A stretch of DNA of 64,000 nt from CAVYTF01 sp963771435 (GTDB taxonomy: Bacteria > Bacteroidota > Bacteroidia > Chitinophagales > Chitinophagaceae): the NCBI GenBank assembly GCA_963771435.1, contig CAVYTF010000003.1:229275-293274 (forward strand). The letters run 5' to 3'. Below, in pieces: positions 35,185 to 42,884 of this stretch. Position 1 is the stretch's first letter; each line of letters begins with the position of its first letter. Position numbers and translations under genes: made by a program. The notes below the pieces were generated by a model that did no database searches, had not been told where the DNA came from, and saw only the letters and a list, made by a program, of their open reading frames with translations.

Positions 35185-36426
35185 ATGAAAGAAGATTTAA
35201 TAAAAGCGAAAGACCAATTAATAGAAAGATGGAAGCACGCCTTCGATGAAATTGATTTACTTGAAAATTACCGTGCAAAGGTTTCATCTATTAAATATGC
35301 TACATCTTCGCGTTATGACCTGGAAGATTTCTCTTCAGGAAAAATAAAGGCGGGTGGTAAACTGACAATAGAAAAACCTTCTTACGAAAATCATTATGAA
35401 TATGGTTTTGATAAAAATGGAAGTCCGGTTTATTCCAAACATTGGCATGTTTGGAATAAAATCGAATGGGCTGGTTTTTATAGGAAGGAGAGCAACCTGA
35501 TTGAATATGTGGAATTTTGTGTGACGTCAAGAATACCCTCCCGTTTGCAACGAATAATCTTACTGGACGGCAAAAAAATATTATTCGAATCTCTTGCTAT
35601 AAACGGAGGAGCCAGTGGGAGTAAGGGAACATATTGGAATCGTTCGAAAGAAGAATGTATCGAGTTGATAATGAAATCTTCTATTGATTTGATTTGTACT
35701 ATTGAGAAGTATGAATATAAAAACGGTAGTATCGATAAAAGTTATGGTTTATACTTAATGCCGGGTATTGGTCAATATAGTTATGAAGATGCTTATAAAT
35801 ATTATGATACAGGAAAACTAAAAGAAGTACGAACTTCTTTTAATGGCATCTTTCCAGATAGATTGAAATACTTTCAATCGCTGGATAAGACTTCTTTATC
35901 AGTATTAAGCGAAAGGCTATCACGAAAACTAGCTGAACTTATTATAATCATTTTGGCTGAACAAGAATTCATTAGCCCCCTATCACTTTTGGTAATTTCA
36001 TATCAATGCGTTGGGAATTATTGGCCGTCATTAGTTGCAATAACAGGTGAATTAAAAGACGAATTAATAAGAGATGAACGATATTCTTTTTTAGAAGCTT
36101 TTTTAGCTGAATGCCACAATATGTTGCCTATAAGGAGGAATGATTATCTACAATATTTTAATAAGAGTAATATCGATGCTGATTTTCAAGAGTTCATTCA
36201 AATGATAACAAAAAAGGACAACTGGAACGCAGGAACAAAGATGCTCAGAAAAGTTTCGAATATTCTTACTACATCAAAACTTGAAAAGAAAATAAATGTT
36301 ACTGATGATTTTGTTGCATTTCCAATTGATTGGGAACTTGAGGGGAGTGAGCTCGAAAAAATTATTGCTCAATGTGGAGCTGAAAAAAAGAAAATAAAAG
36401 AATGGAAACAATTAGGATGGTTGTAA
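35185..36426 (+). CDS. Orphan protein of unknown function, 413 residues
   Basis: Starts MKEDLIKAKDQLIERWKHAFDEIDLLENY, directly after the lyase fragment; a frame from 35146 exists but would read through junction sequence. The N-terminal half has beta-like segments (YEYGFDKNGSPVYSKHWHVWNKIEWAG and EYVEFCVTSRIPSRLQRIILLDGKK), the C-terminal half is helical and rich in charged residues (LEKIIAQCGAEKKKIKEWKQLGW). A basic/aromatic pattern HWHVWNKIEW is notable. No family is recognised. It is the only cargo between the HAL-3' fragment and the second hscA 5' fragment, and its composition is more AT-rich than hscA, so it is likely acquired. Confidence 0.6.
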   Translation: MKEDLIKAKDQLIERWKHAFDEIDLLENYRAKVSSIKYATSSRYDLEDFSSGKIKAGGKLTIEKPSYENHYEYGFDKNGSPVYSKHWHVWNKIEWAGFYRKESNLIEYVEFCVTSRIPSRLQRIILLDGKKILFESLAINGGASGSKGTYWNRSKEECIELIMKSSIDLICTIEKYEYKNGSIDKSYGLYLMPGIGQYSYEDAYKYYDTGKLKEVRTSFNGIFPDRLKYFQSLDKTSLSVLSERLSRKLAELIIIILAEQEFISPLSLLVISYQCVGNYWPSLVAITGELKDELIRDERYSFLEAFLAECHNMLPIRRNDYLQYFNKSNIDADFQEFIQMITKKDNWNAGTKMLRKVSNILTTSKLEKKINVTDDFVAFPIDWELEGSELEKIIAQCGAEKKKIKEWKQLGWL

Positions 36427-36443
36427 TTTTCAAATAAAGTAAT

Positions 36444-36551
36444 ATGGCAAAAATTAGTATCAATATAGCTACAGGTAGTTTGCAGCAAAATGACATAGTG
36501 GTTGGCATTGACTTGGGGACGACCAATAGTTTGGTAGCGGTTATTCATCCT
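36444..36551 (+). pseudogene. Extra 5' end of hscA (copy 2)
   Basis: The first 108 bases of hscA again (start codon to GTTATTCATCC), with a different set of synonymous changes from copy 1. It is cut off by a REP hairpin at 36558, so the break is attributable to the REP/RAYT element. Confidence 0.9.
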
Positions 36552-36557
36552 TTCGCC

Positions 36558-36582
36558 GTTGTTGGTGTTCTTCACCAACAAC
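36558..36582. repeat. REP hairpin 1
   Basis: Perfect stem GTTGTTGGTG / CACCAACAAC with the 5-base loop TTCTT, preceded by TTCGCC. It joins the second hscA 5' fragment to the RAYT 3' fragment that follows. Confidence 0.9.
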
Positions 36583-36692
36583 TATCATCCTTCGTAATGC
36601 GATAAAAAATCCCACTCACTTTTCCCTGTACAATAAAAACTAGCCGATGAATATTTATATTTCTCTACCATATCAACCAATCCCGCTTTAAC
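36583..36692 (-). pseudogene. RAYT 3' fragment between two REP hairpins
   Basis: Repeats the 3' end of the transposase at 36731-37243 on the same strand (from TATCATCCTTCGTAATGCGAT to CCCGCTTTAACA) with several substitutions, including loss of a base pair near ACTAGCCG versus ACAGCCG. It then runs straight into the next REP hairpin at 36704. Confidence 0.85.
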
Positions 36693-36703
36693 ATCCTTTC
36701 GCC

Positions 36704-36728
36704 GTTGTTGGTGTTCTTCACCAACAAC
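36704..36728. repeat. REP hairpin 2
   Basis: Identical to REP hairpin 1 (GTTGTTGGTG, loop TTCTT, CACCAACAAC) with the same flanking TTCGCC. It lies just beyond the stop codon of the transposase. Confidence 0.9.
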
Positions 36729-36730
36729 TA

Positions 36731-37243
36731 TCATCCTTCGTAATGCGATAAAAAAGCCCATTCACTTTTCCCTGTATAATAAAAAACAGCCGATGAATAT
36801 TTATATTTCTCAGCCATATCAACCAATCCCGCTTTAACAGGATTCTCATGAATATACTCTAACTTTTGCATAAACACATTTCTGTTCCATAAAGATACAC
36901 TTAATGGATTCCGTTCCCACACCTGGTACTTTCTGTCTTTTGCATCCACTTTAAATAATACGAGCACCTTGGGATGATGATTTCTCAATTCCTTCAACAT
37001 CATTTGCGCAGTGTACTTCATAAAAGAATGTTGCACATCCGCAAGCAACTGCGCATTTGCAATTTGCCAAATAATATGGATATGCGTATCCATAATAACA
37101 AAACCATACACAATAATCCGCTTATCTTTTACAAGATATTCAAGGCTGCTAATAACAATGTCTTTAAACTTATCAGGCCTTAACAATGGTTTCCATTCTA
37201 AAACCGTAGCAGTAAAGAAATAAGGATGGTCTGGTAAAATCAT
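36731..37243 (-). CDS. REP-associated tyrosine transposase (RAYT, Y1/IS200-like)
   Basis: A 170-residue Y1-family transposase. The metal-binding pair is in MDTHIHIIWQ (H54, H56), and the candidate nucleophile is Tyr77 in FMKYTAQ; the C-terminal WERNPLSVSLWNRNVFMQKLEYIHENPVKAGLV is the hallmark of RAYTs. Domesticated RAYTs recognise and cut REP hairpins. Here one REP follows its 3' end (36704-36728) and an inverted one lies upstream of its start (37306-37330). The full-length frame suggests it is active or recently active; truncated and deleted copies nearby support past activity. Confidence 0.9.
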   Translation of the reverse strand: MILPDHPYFFTATVLEWKPLLRPDKFKDIVISSLEYLVKDKRIIVYGFVIMDTHIHIIWQIANAQLLADVQHSFMKYTAQMMLKELRNHHPKVLVLFKVDAKDRKYQVWERNPLSVSLWNRNVFMQKLEYIHENPVKAGLVDMAEKYKYSSAVFYYTGKSEWAFLSHYEG

Positions 37244-37260
37244 TCATGAATATAATATTT

Positions 37261-37330
37261 GTTGTTGGATGTTCCCTCTTTGTTGTTGGTGTTCTTATGC
37301 TATTTGTTGTTGGTGAAGAACACCAACAAC
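37261..37330. repeat. REP hairpins upstream of the RAYT (inverted orientation)
   Basis: One perfect inverted copy (37306-37330: GTTGTTGGTG, loop AAGAA, CACCAACAAC, then GGCG) and one degenerate copy at about 37261-37295. Opposite orientation to the REP beyond the gene's 3' end, as in BIME-type arrangements. Confidence 0.85.
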
Positions 37331-37406
37331 GGCGGGAAATGCAATAAGTCAGATTGTTATTTTCATTATTCCATTTGTTTTTGGTGAAGAATTAAAATGA
37401 TGATCT

Positions 37407-38375
37407 TTACTGATTTTTTACAGCATCAGGAGTTTTAATTAATTTGTTTGTCAAAATTTCTGTCAAATATTTCATTGTTAGATTCTTTAAGCTTTGATCA
37501 TCCTTTATACTTTGGGCAACTCTTAAAGCTAGCATAGTGTCTTGCACAGCAACGAGTTTATCATGATAAATATTTAACTGAAGTACTGTTCGGTTATACA
37601 AATAAAAGAATACAGTGCTTATAAATTCAGTGATAACACCACTCCAGATTGTTAGTTTACCTGTATTATCTGTGCTACTATAACTCAAAATAATTCCACA
37701 TATTAAAATTGCAAATCCAACAAAGGATGCAAAAAGAGTGATATTATAGCTCTTCTTTGTTTGTACTTTTACCAACAAGTAATACTCCTCCATGTTGCTT
37801 AAGTTGACATTAATCAGACGATTAAAATAATCTTCTTCACTTGATGCGCGTTCTAATGATTTGATAAGCGATGCTGTTCGAGATGAACCAACGGCTCTTT
37901 TTGAAAGTTTATTCCATTCCCTTCGCATAGAACCCAATGACGAAAACATTATTACGTAACCAGTTGTAAAAGTAGCAACGCTTAGACCTTTTAAAAAATA
38001 TGCAACTTGTTTATCCTTTATGAAGCTACTGCAAACGAACCCAATAAGGCCGATAATTAGAGGAATAAAAAATTTCCAAAGTAGAATGTTATTTTTTTTA
38101 TTTATCAGAAGTACATTTATACATTTGGTTATGGGCAAAGATTGAATTTCATTAATATCCAAATACCTTATCTCGATATCACCATTTTCAGTTTGGCAAA
38201 TAAATCGATCTTCCTCTGTCAATTTGATGTTGTTAAAATGAAAATTTATTTCATCATCATTGCTAAAGACTTTAAACATAAATTCTGCATCTTTGGCTTC
38301 TTGGATCATTTTTTTACGAGACGTATAATCTGGTGGTGGCCCAAACAAAAAACTAGTAGTTAAAGTTTTTTTCAT
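37407..38375 (-). CDS. Two-helix membrane protein resembling the TRADD-N-associated 2-TM family
   Basis: A 322-residue protein. An N-terminal soluble domain (about 1-85) ends with hydrophobic segments LLWKFFIPLIIGLIGFVCSSF and AYFLKGLSVATFTTGYVIMFS, then a middle helical region, and then a second pair of membrane segments (YNITLFASFVGFAILICGIIL and LTIWSGVITEFISTVFFYLYN) followed by a helical tail (LQLNIYHDKLVAVQDTMLALRVAQ). The last part resembles the membrane domain linked to TRADD-N proteins in bacterial conflict systems. It is an isolated gene flanked by REP elements. The similarity is from pattern recall only, so other membrane families are possible. Confidence 0.5.
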   Translation of the reverse strand: MKKTLTTSFLFGPPPDYTSRKKMIQEAKDAEFMFKVFSNDDEINFHFNNIKLTEEDRFICQTENGDIEIRYLDINEIQSLPITKCINVLLINKKNNILLWKFFIPLIIGLIGFVCSSFIKDKQVAYFLKGLSVATFTTGYVIMFSSLGSMRREWNKLSKRAVGSSRTASLIKSLERASSEEDYFNRLINVNLSNMEEYYLLVKVQTKKSYNITLFASFVGFAILICGIILSYSSTDNTGKLTIWSGVITEFISTVFFYLYNRTVLQLNIYHDKLVAVQDTMLALRVAQSIKDDQSLKNLTMKYLTEILTNKLIKTPDAVKNQ

Positions 38376-38497
38376 GATAATAATATATATAAATAACTAA
38401 TATTTAATTAGTTATTGAATTTTCAAATATTCAATTATCCAAATTCTTTTTTTCTCTGGTTAGTTTTCCCAACTATGCAAGAAGTCCTTTTTTCGCC

Positions 38498-38615
38498 GTT
38501 GTTGGTGTTCTTCCCCAACAACTATCAACAATGATTTCTATTCTGTAAAAAAATAAGAATGGCTGATAATCATTCATGAAGATAATATTTGTTGTTGGTG
38601 AAAAACACCAAAAAC
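38498..38615. mobile_element. MITE-like derivative of the RAYT element
   Basis: REP hairpins lie at both ends in opposite orientation (38498-38522 with one mismatch; 38591-38615 degenerate). The middle (about 38531-38590, TTCTATTCTGTAAAAAAATAA to ATAATATTTG) matches the 5' end and upstream sequence of the transposase at 37190-37263. The coding part has been deleted, leaving a short non-autonomous unit. Confidence 0.8.
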
Positions 38616-38653
38616 AGCGAAAATTAATTATTTACATTAGTGTGTTCATTTTT

Positions 38654-38935
38654 CTATTTGTCTCTTTTCTTTTTCAACCATTCCCAAAAGTCCTTATTCA
38701 TCCATCCATTTCTATTTGCAGAATTTAACTCACAGATAAAAAGTCGCCCTTCAGGTTCAACTAATGGTTTGAACCTTGTCATTAGTTTTTGTATTGGTGC
38801 ATTAGAATATACCACCCAATTATTTCTATCATATGTAAACCAATCAAGGGCTAAATTAAATTGTTTCTTAATTGTTTCTATCTCAACTCCGGGTTTAGGA
38901 GTTAGATAAACATGATAAAATTTTCCATTACTCAT
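38654..38935 (-). CDS. Small Cas2/SinR-like protein
   Basis: A 93-residue protein. Its pattern (KFYHVYLTPKPGV, then LDWFTYDRNNWVVYSNAPIQKLMTRFKPLVEPEGRLFICELN, ending NKDFWEWLKKKRD) follows the fold pattern of SinR-like small proteins related to Cas2: strand, helix, W-x-V-V strand, helix, strand, and C-terminal WL. In that family the role is not settled; it is not a CRISPR gene here, since no cas genes or array are present. It overlaps the upstream membrane-protein gene by 8 bases, so the two form an operon. Confidence 0.5.
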   Translation of the reverse strand: MSNGKFYHVYLTPKPGVEIETIKKQFNLALDWFTYDRNNWVVYSNAPIQKLMTRFKPLVEPEGRLFICELNSANRNGWMNKDFWEWLKKKRDK

Positions 38936-39347
38936 TGTCTACCTCCTTTAGTTCGTTTTCCTCATCTGGCTGATTAGCTAACTGTAAAGATTCCACATCA
39001 ACTTCAATAGGTGTCTCTTCCATTAATGTAGAAAATGATTGAGGTATTGAAGTAATGCCTTTTGCTGCTAATTGAATTTGTTCATGTACTAAAAATTCAG
39101 CTCCTTCTAATATTGCAGCTTGTGGATTTTTGTTGGCAAAATTTATGAGTCGCCATAACATTACGAAAACAAGAATAAAAATTAGTCCTATTGCCGCAGC
39201 GCTGATCCATAAATTTCTTGTAATTGCTGCGATTCCAAAAATGCAAATACATGCTATTATTAATAAGGTGCTTGCCTTTGTAAAAATTCCTCCCTTTAAC
39301 TTTATTTGAGAGACATTTGCTATTAACTTTCCTACATCTATGTTCAT
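38928..39347 (-). CDS. Two-TM membrane protein, partner of the SinR-like protein
   Basis: A 139-residue protein with two adjacent hydrophobic helices (ASTLLIIACICIFGIAAI and ISAAAIGLIFILVFVMLW) and a cytosolic tail that ends in acidic residues (PDEENELKEVDNE). No family is recognised. Its end overlaps the start of the SinR-like gene by 8 bases, implying coupled translation, so the two proteins may work together, one at the membrane and one soluble. Confidence 0.55.
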   Translation of the reverse strand: MNIDVGKLIANVSQIKLKGGIFTKASTLLIIACICIFGIAAITRNLWISAAAIGLIFILVFVMLWRLINFANKNPQAAILEGAEFLVHEQIQLAAKGITSIPQSFSTLMEETPIEVDVESLQLANQPDEENELKEVDNE

Positions 39348-39533
39348 ATAATGATATATATTTTTAACCTTTATTATCTCCCCACAAATATATTCACCTT
39401 CTCCCCCACCTCACCAAATATCTTTTCAACATTAAAACAACGTTTCCTACCATTTTTTGATGATAAAAAAATATTTTCAATTACAAATCGAAACGGTTTA
39501 AGTACAAAAAAACATTTTTCATATTCTTTCGCC

Positions 39534-39792
39534 GTTGTTGGTGTTCTTCACCAACAACTATCATCCTTCGTAATGCGATAAAAAAGCCCATTCACTTTTC
39601 CCTGTATAATAAAAAACAGCCGATGAATATTTATATTTCTCAGCCATATCAACCAATCCCGCTTTAACAGGATTCTCATGAATATACTCTAACTTTTGCA
39701 TAAACACATTTCTGTTCCATAAAGATACACTTAATGGATTCCGTTCCCACACCTGGTACTTTTTGCCGTTGTTGGTGTTCTTCACCAACAAC
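39534..39792 (-). mobile_element. REP - truncated RAYT - REP unit
   Basis: Two REP hairpins in the same orientation (39534-39558 and 39768-39792) flank 200 bases that match the 3' part of the transposase (positions 36731 onwards) almost exactly; the frame runs on into the distal hairpin. The cut point falls inside TGGTACTTT, at the REP junction. This is consistent with excision or copying between REP ends. Confidence 0.85.
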
Positions 39793-39821
39793 AAATATAA
39801 AACTTTCTCTTTTTTATTCGT

Positions 39822-39950
39822 TTAGGACGCTATTACTGTCACACCTATACCTATGGAAGAACCAAATAAAACACCAGGATTATAAATTAATGCAGTAAAA
39901 ATTATTCCCGCAGCCGCACTCAATAATAAATAGCCAATAATTCTCCTCAT
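39822..39950 (-). CDS. Very small hydrophobic protein, 42 residues
   Basis: Open frame MRRIIGYLLLSAAAGIIFTA followed by LIYNPGVLFGSSIGIGVTVIAS and TAA. Two positive residues precede one or two short hydrophobic segments, so a small membrane protein is plausible. It lies 51 bases after the stop of the 228-residue gene, on the same strand, and may be cotranscribed. The frame may also be a chance open stretch. Confidence 0.4.
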   Translation of the reverse strand: MRRIIGYLLLSAAAGIIFTALIYNPGVLFGSSIGIGVTVIAS

Positions 39951-40001
39951 AAAAATTTAATATTTACTGACATCTCCCTCTGCAATTTGCAACCTCATCT
40001 T

Positions 40002-40688
40002 TCACACAGCATCCCGCGTTGCCACAACCTTCATCCCATAATTTCTTGATGCAGCCGCAGGCTCATTACCTTCAATGCAGCTTATTTTCAATAACGCTAT
40101 CCAGGGTTGTTCAGGCAATACCATGCTAAGCCTGCACTCATCTTTATAAGCCTTGCCTATTGCATACACACTGCTTTCCTCGCTTTCTGTTTTGAGCCCG
40201 TGCTCTGTTGTTGCATCTCCATAAAGCAGCACAAGTTCAAAATAAAAGTCCGTAACAATATTGCTGTGCTGTTTCACAGTACTGTCAGTAATAGGTATCC
40301 TTACATTCAGTTCATATTCAGTAACCTCAACAGTAAATGGAAAAATTAATAACCTTCCTATCGGGTGTTCAGGTTGCAGGTCCAGGTCTTTCAAATAACA
40401 AAGCTCAATGCTTTCAGTTTCTTTCAACCCCTTTCTTAATTTCCCCGATATTCTCGCATGAAGCCTCCCCGGTGTCAACCCCCTCAGGTAAGGTCGCAGC
40501 TTATTCACAATGCGGCTTGCTGCAGGTGCGCTTAGCTTCATGCGGTTTGCGCCTTGTTCGTAGGCTGTATTAAGCGTTGCGGGCTTAATACTGCCGCGTT
40601 TCTTTCGCAGGTAACTGCCTTCTTTACTGTTCACCCAAACATACTTATCCCTGTCATAGTTGAGTGGTTCATTAGCAAAAAATTCCAT
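40002..40688 (-). CDS. Hypothetical protein, 228 residues
   Basis: A soluble protein with a basic central helix-rich segment (NRMKLSAPAASRIVNKLRPYLRGLTPGRLHARISGKLRKGLK) followed by beta-rich stretches (LLIFPFTVEVTEYELNVRIPITD, YFELVLLYGDATTEHG). It ends RNYGMKVVATRDAV. No family is recognised. Similar basic/beta proteins occur near DUF6266-type genes in Bacteroidota, but no direct evidence links them here. It lies between the REP cluster and hscA. Confidence 0.5.
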   Translation of the reverse strand: MEFFANEPLNYDRDKYVWVNSKEGSYLRKKRGSIKPATLNTAYEQGANRMKLSAPAASRIVNKLRPYLRGLTPGRLHARISGKLRKGLKETESIELCYLKDLDLQPEHPIGRLLIFPFTVEVTEYELNVRIPITDSTVKQHSNIVTDFYFELVLLYGDATTEHGLKTESEESSVYAIGKAYKDECRLSMVLPEQPWIALLKISCIEGNEPAAASRNYGMKVVATRDAV

Positions 40689-40992
40689 CCGGTAAATTTT
40701 TTGAGCAAATTATTGTATAATAATATTATAGCCAAATTATACCCTACATATACCTTACTTATAGCTAACTTATAGCCTGTTTACGTCATAGTTATTCCAT
40801 ATTTACGCCCACTTTTCCCCTCCTTTTATCCCTTCTCTGGCTATCACTTTTTTACTTCTTTTATTCCGCACCCATAACTAATTTAGGCCGGTCCCTCTGC
40901 ACAATGCCCTCTAATAACTATTTTTGAACTAAGATTGTACCGTTTTAATTCTTAATTAGTAGCACTTTCATGGCAGTATAACCATAAAACAA
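40689..40992. other. Gap upstream of hscA
   Basis: AT-rich with CTTATAG / CTTATAGCC repeats (about 40745-40775), a weak relative of the ~200-bp element. The segment TAGCACTTTCATGGCAG shortly before the start codon also occurs before copy 1 of the hscA fragment. No gene. Confidence 0.45.
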
Positions 40993-42849
40993 ATGGCAAA
41001 AATAAGTATCAATATAGCTACAGGCAGTTTACAGCAAAATGACATAGTGGTTGGCATTGACTTAGGCACAACCAATAGTTTGGTAGCTGTTATTCATCCT
41101 GAAACCAAACATCCCGTAGCGCTGCGGGAACATAACAGTAGCAATCTTGTACCCAGCGTTATACATCTTGGCAGGGATGGCAGCATAGTGGTTGGTGATG
41201 AAGCTAAAGGGTTTCTTGAAACAGATGCCGCAAATACCATCTTCAGCGCCAAAAGGTTGATGGGTAAAAGCTACAACGACATAAAAAGCCACGCCGATTT
41301 TTTCTCTTATAAGATAATAGATGATAACACCGAAAGCCTTGTAAAAGTGCAGGCTGGGGATAAATTTTATTCGCCTGTTGAGCTGTCTTCCTTTATTTTG
41401 AAAGAGCTGAAAGCAAGGGCGGAACATATTTTAAAAACACCCGTTGCAAAAGCCGTTATCACCGTTCCCGCTTATTTTAATGATTCCCAGAGACAGGCAA
41501 CACGGGACGCAGGCAAGCTCGCGGGCCTTGATGTCCTGCGCATAGTAAATGAACCAACGGCTGCAAGTTTGGCGTATGGTTTGGGTTTGGATAAGGAGGA
41601 AGAGAAAACAATAGCAGTCTACGATTTGGGAGGGGGCACTTTTGATATTTCTGTCTTAAAAATAACCAATGGCATCTTTGAAGTGCTTAGCACCAACGGC
41701 GACACTTACTTAGGTGGCGATGATTTTGATAAGGCGATTGCAGAATTTTGGATGGAAGCGCATGGCATGGCAAAAGGAGAGATACATGCAGATAAAGAAA
41801 TGTTTCAAAGCCTGCGTTTGCGTGCAGAAGAAGCAAAAAAGCATTTGAGCACACAGGATAATTATTCCTTTGAATGGAATGGAAGGAACCTAAAAATCAC
41901 GAAAGTTCAATTTGAAGAGTTAATAAAGCCTTTTGTTGATAAAACAATTGTTTGTTGCGCCAATGCCTTAAAGGATGCGGAATTAACAGCAGCAGATATT
42001 GAAGTGGTTGTGATGGTTGGCGGCAGTACAAGGGTGCCCGCAGTAAAAAATGCAGTAAAAGCCTTCTTTAAAAAAGAAGTAAATGACAGCGTAAACCCTG
42101 ATGAAGTAGTAGCCCTTGGGGCAGCGGTTCAGGCAGATATTTTAGCCGGAAACAATAAAGATTTTCTGCTGCTTGATATTACGCCTTTAAGCCTTGGCAT
42201 TGAAACAATGGGCGGCTTGATGGATGTACTGATACCGCGCAATTCCAAGATACCATCCAAAGCGGGCAGGCAATATACAACGCAGAAAGACGGACAGGGA
42301 GCTATGCGTATCTCGGTTTTCCAGGGTGAGCGAGACTTAGTAAAAGACAACCGCAAACTTGCAGAATTTAACCTGACCGGTATTCCCGGAATGCCGGCCG
42401 GGATGCCTAAAGTAGAGGTAAATTTCATGATAGATGCAGACGGCATTTTAACCGTAAAAGCAAAAGAGTTGCGCAGTGGCACAGAGCAAAGTATTGAAGT
42501 GAAACCCCAATATGGCTTAACAGATGCAGAAGTGGAGAAGATGTTGCTGGAAAGTATCACCCATGCAAAAGATGATATTGCCGTTCGTGCCCTTGTCGAG
42601 GCAAAGACAGAAGGAGAGGAGATACTGCGGGTAACAGAGAAGTTTCTAGCTAAGAATATAGACCTTGTATCAAGGGAGGAAATGCTTGAGACCGCTAATG
42701 CAATGCAGGCCTTGCAACTTGCACTGACGATGGAAGATAAAGACCTAATCAATAAAAAGACAGAAGAGCTGAACGATATAGCCCGTCCTTTTGCTGAGCG
42801 GGCAATGGATGCTGCTGTGAGTGGCGCGCTGAAAGGCAAAACTATCTGA
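40993..42849 (+). CDS. hscA: Fe-S cluster assembly chaperone HscA-like (Hsp70)
   Basis: A 618-residue Hsp70. GIDLGTTNSLVAV (residues about 21-33) with the preceding ISINIATGSLQQND is the N-terminus seen in HscA rather than DnaK; length also fits HscA. Further motifs: NEPTAASLAYGLG, the ATP motif VYDLGGGTFDISVL, VMVGGSTRVPAVK, and the substrate domain with ITPLSLGIETMGG. It would bind the IscU LPPVK motif and use ATP to help release Fe-S clusters. No hscB, iscU or ferredoxin gene is nearby. Two diverged copies of its 5' end (34790 and 36444) precede it, so this locus has accumulated insertions next to its start. Confidence 0.85.
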   Translation: MAKISINIATGSLQQNDIVVGIDLGTTNSLVAVIHPETKHPVALREHNSSNLVPSVIHLGRDGSIVVGDEAKGFLETDAANTIFSAKRLMGKSYNDIKSHADFFSYKIIDDNTESLVKVQAGDKFYSPVELSSFILKELKARAEHILKTPVAKAVITVPAYFNDSQRQATRDAGKLAGLDVLRIVNEPTAASLAYGLGLDKEEEKTIAVYDLGGGTFDISVLKITNGIFEVLSTNGDTYLGGDDFDKAIAEFWMEAHGMAKGEIHADKEMFQSLRLRAEEAKKHLSTQDNYSFEWNGRNLKITKVQFEELIKPFVDKTIVCCANALKDAELTAADIEVVVMVGGSTRVPAVKNAVKAFFKKEVNDSVNPDEVVALGAAVQADILAGNNKDFLLLDITPLSLGIETMGGLMDVLIPRNSKIPSKAGRQYTTQKDGQGAMRISVFQGERDLVKDNRKLAEFNLTGIPGMPAGMPKVEVNFMIDADGILTVKAKELRSGTEQSIEVKPQYGLTDAEVEKMLLESITHAKDDIAVRALVEAKTEGEEILRVTEKFLAKNIDLVSREEMLETANAMQALQLALTMEDKDLINKKTEELNDIARPFAERAMDAAVSGALKGKTI

Positions 42850-42884
42850 TAATTTTTGCAGGCTTCTTTTATGTACTTTTCCGC

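Noticed and set aside
38654..38935. Cas2 of a CRISPR system
   Set aside because: The fold pattern fits Cas2/SinR-like proteins, but there is no cas1, array or other cas gene.
39561..39794. Independent small gene from the frame starting inside the REP hairpin
   Set aside because: Everything after the first ten residues is the C-terminal part of the RAYT, so it is a truncated copy, not a new gene.
42129..42839. Long open frame (236 codons) antisense to hscA
   Set aside because: It is the complement of a strongly conserved chaperone and has no family pattern; it reflects codon usage in hscA.
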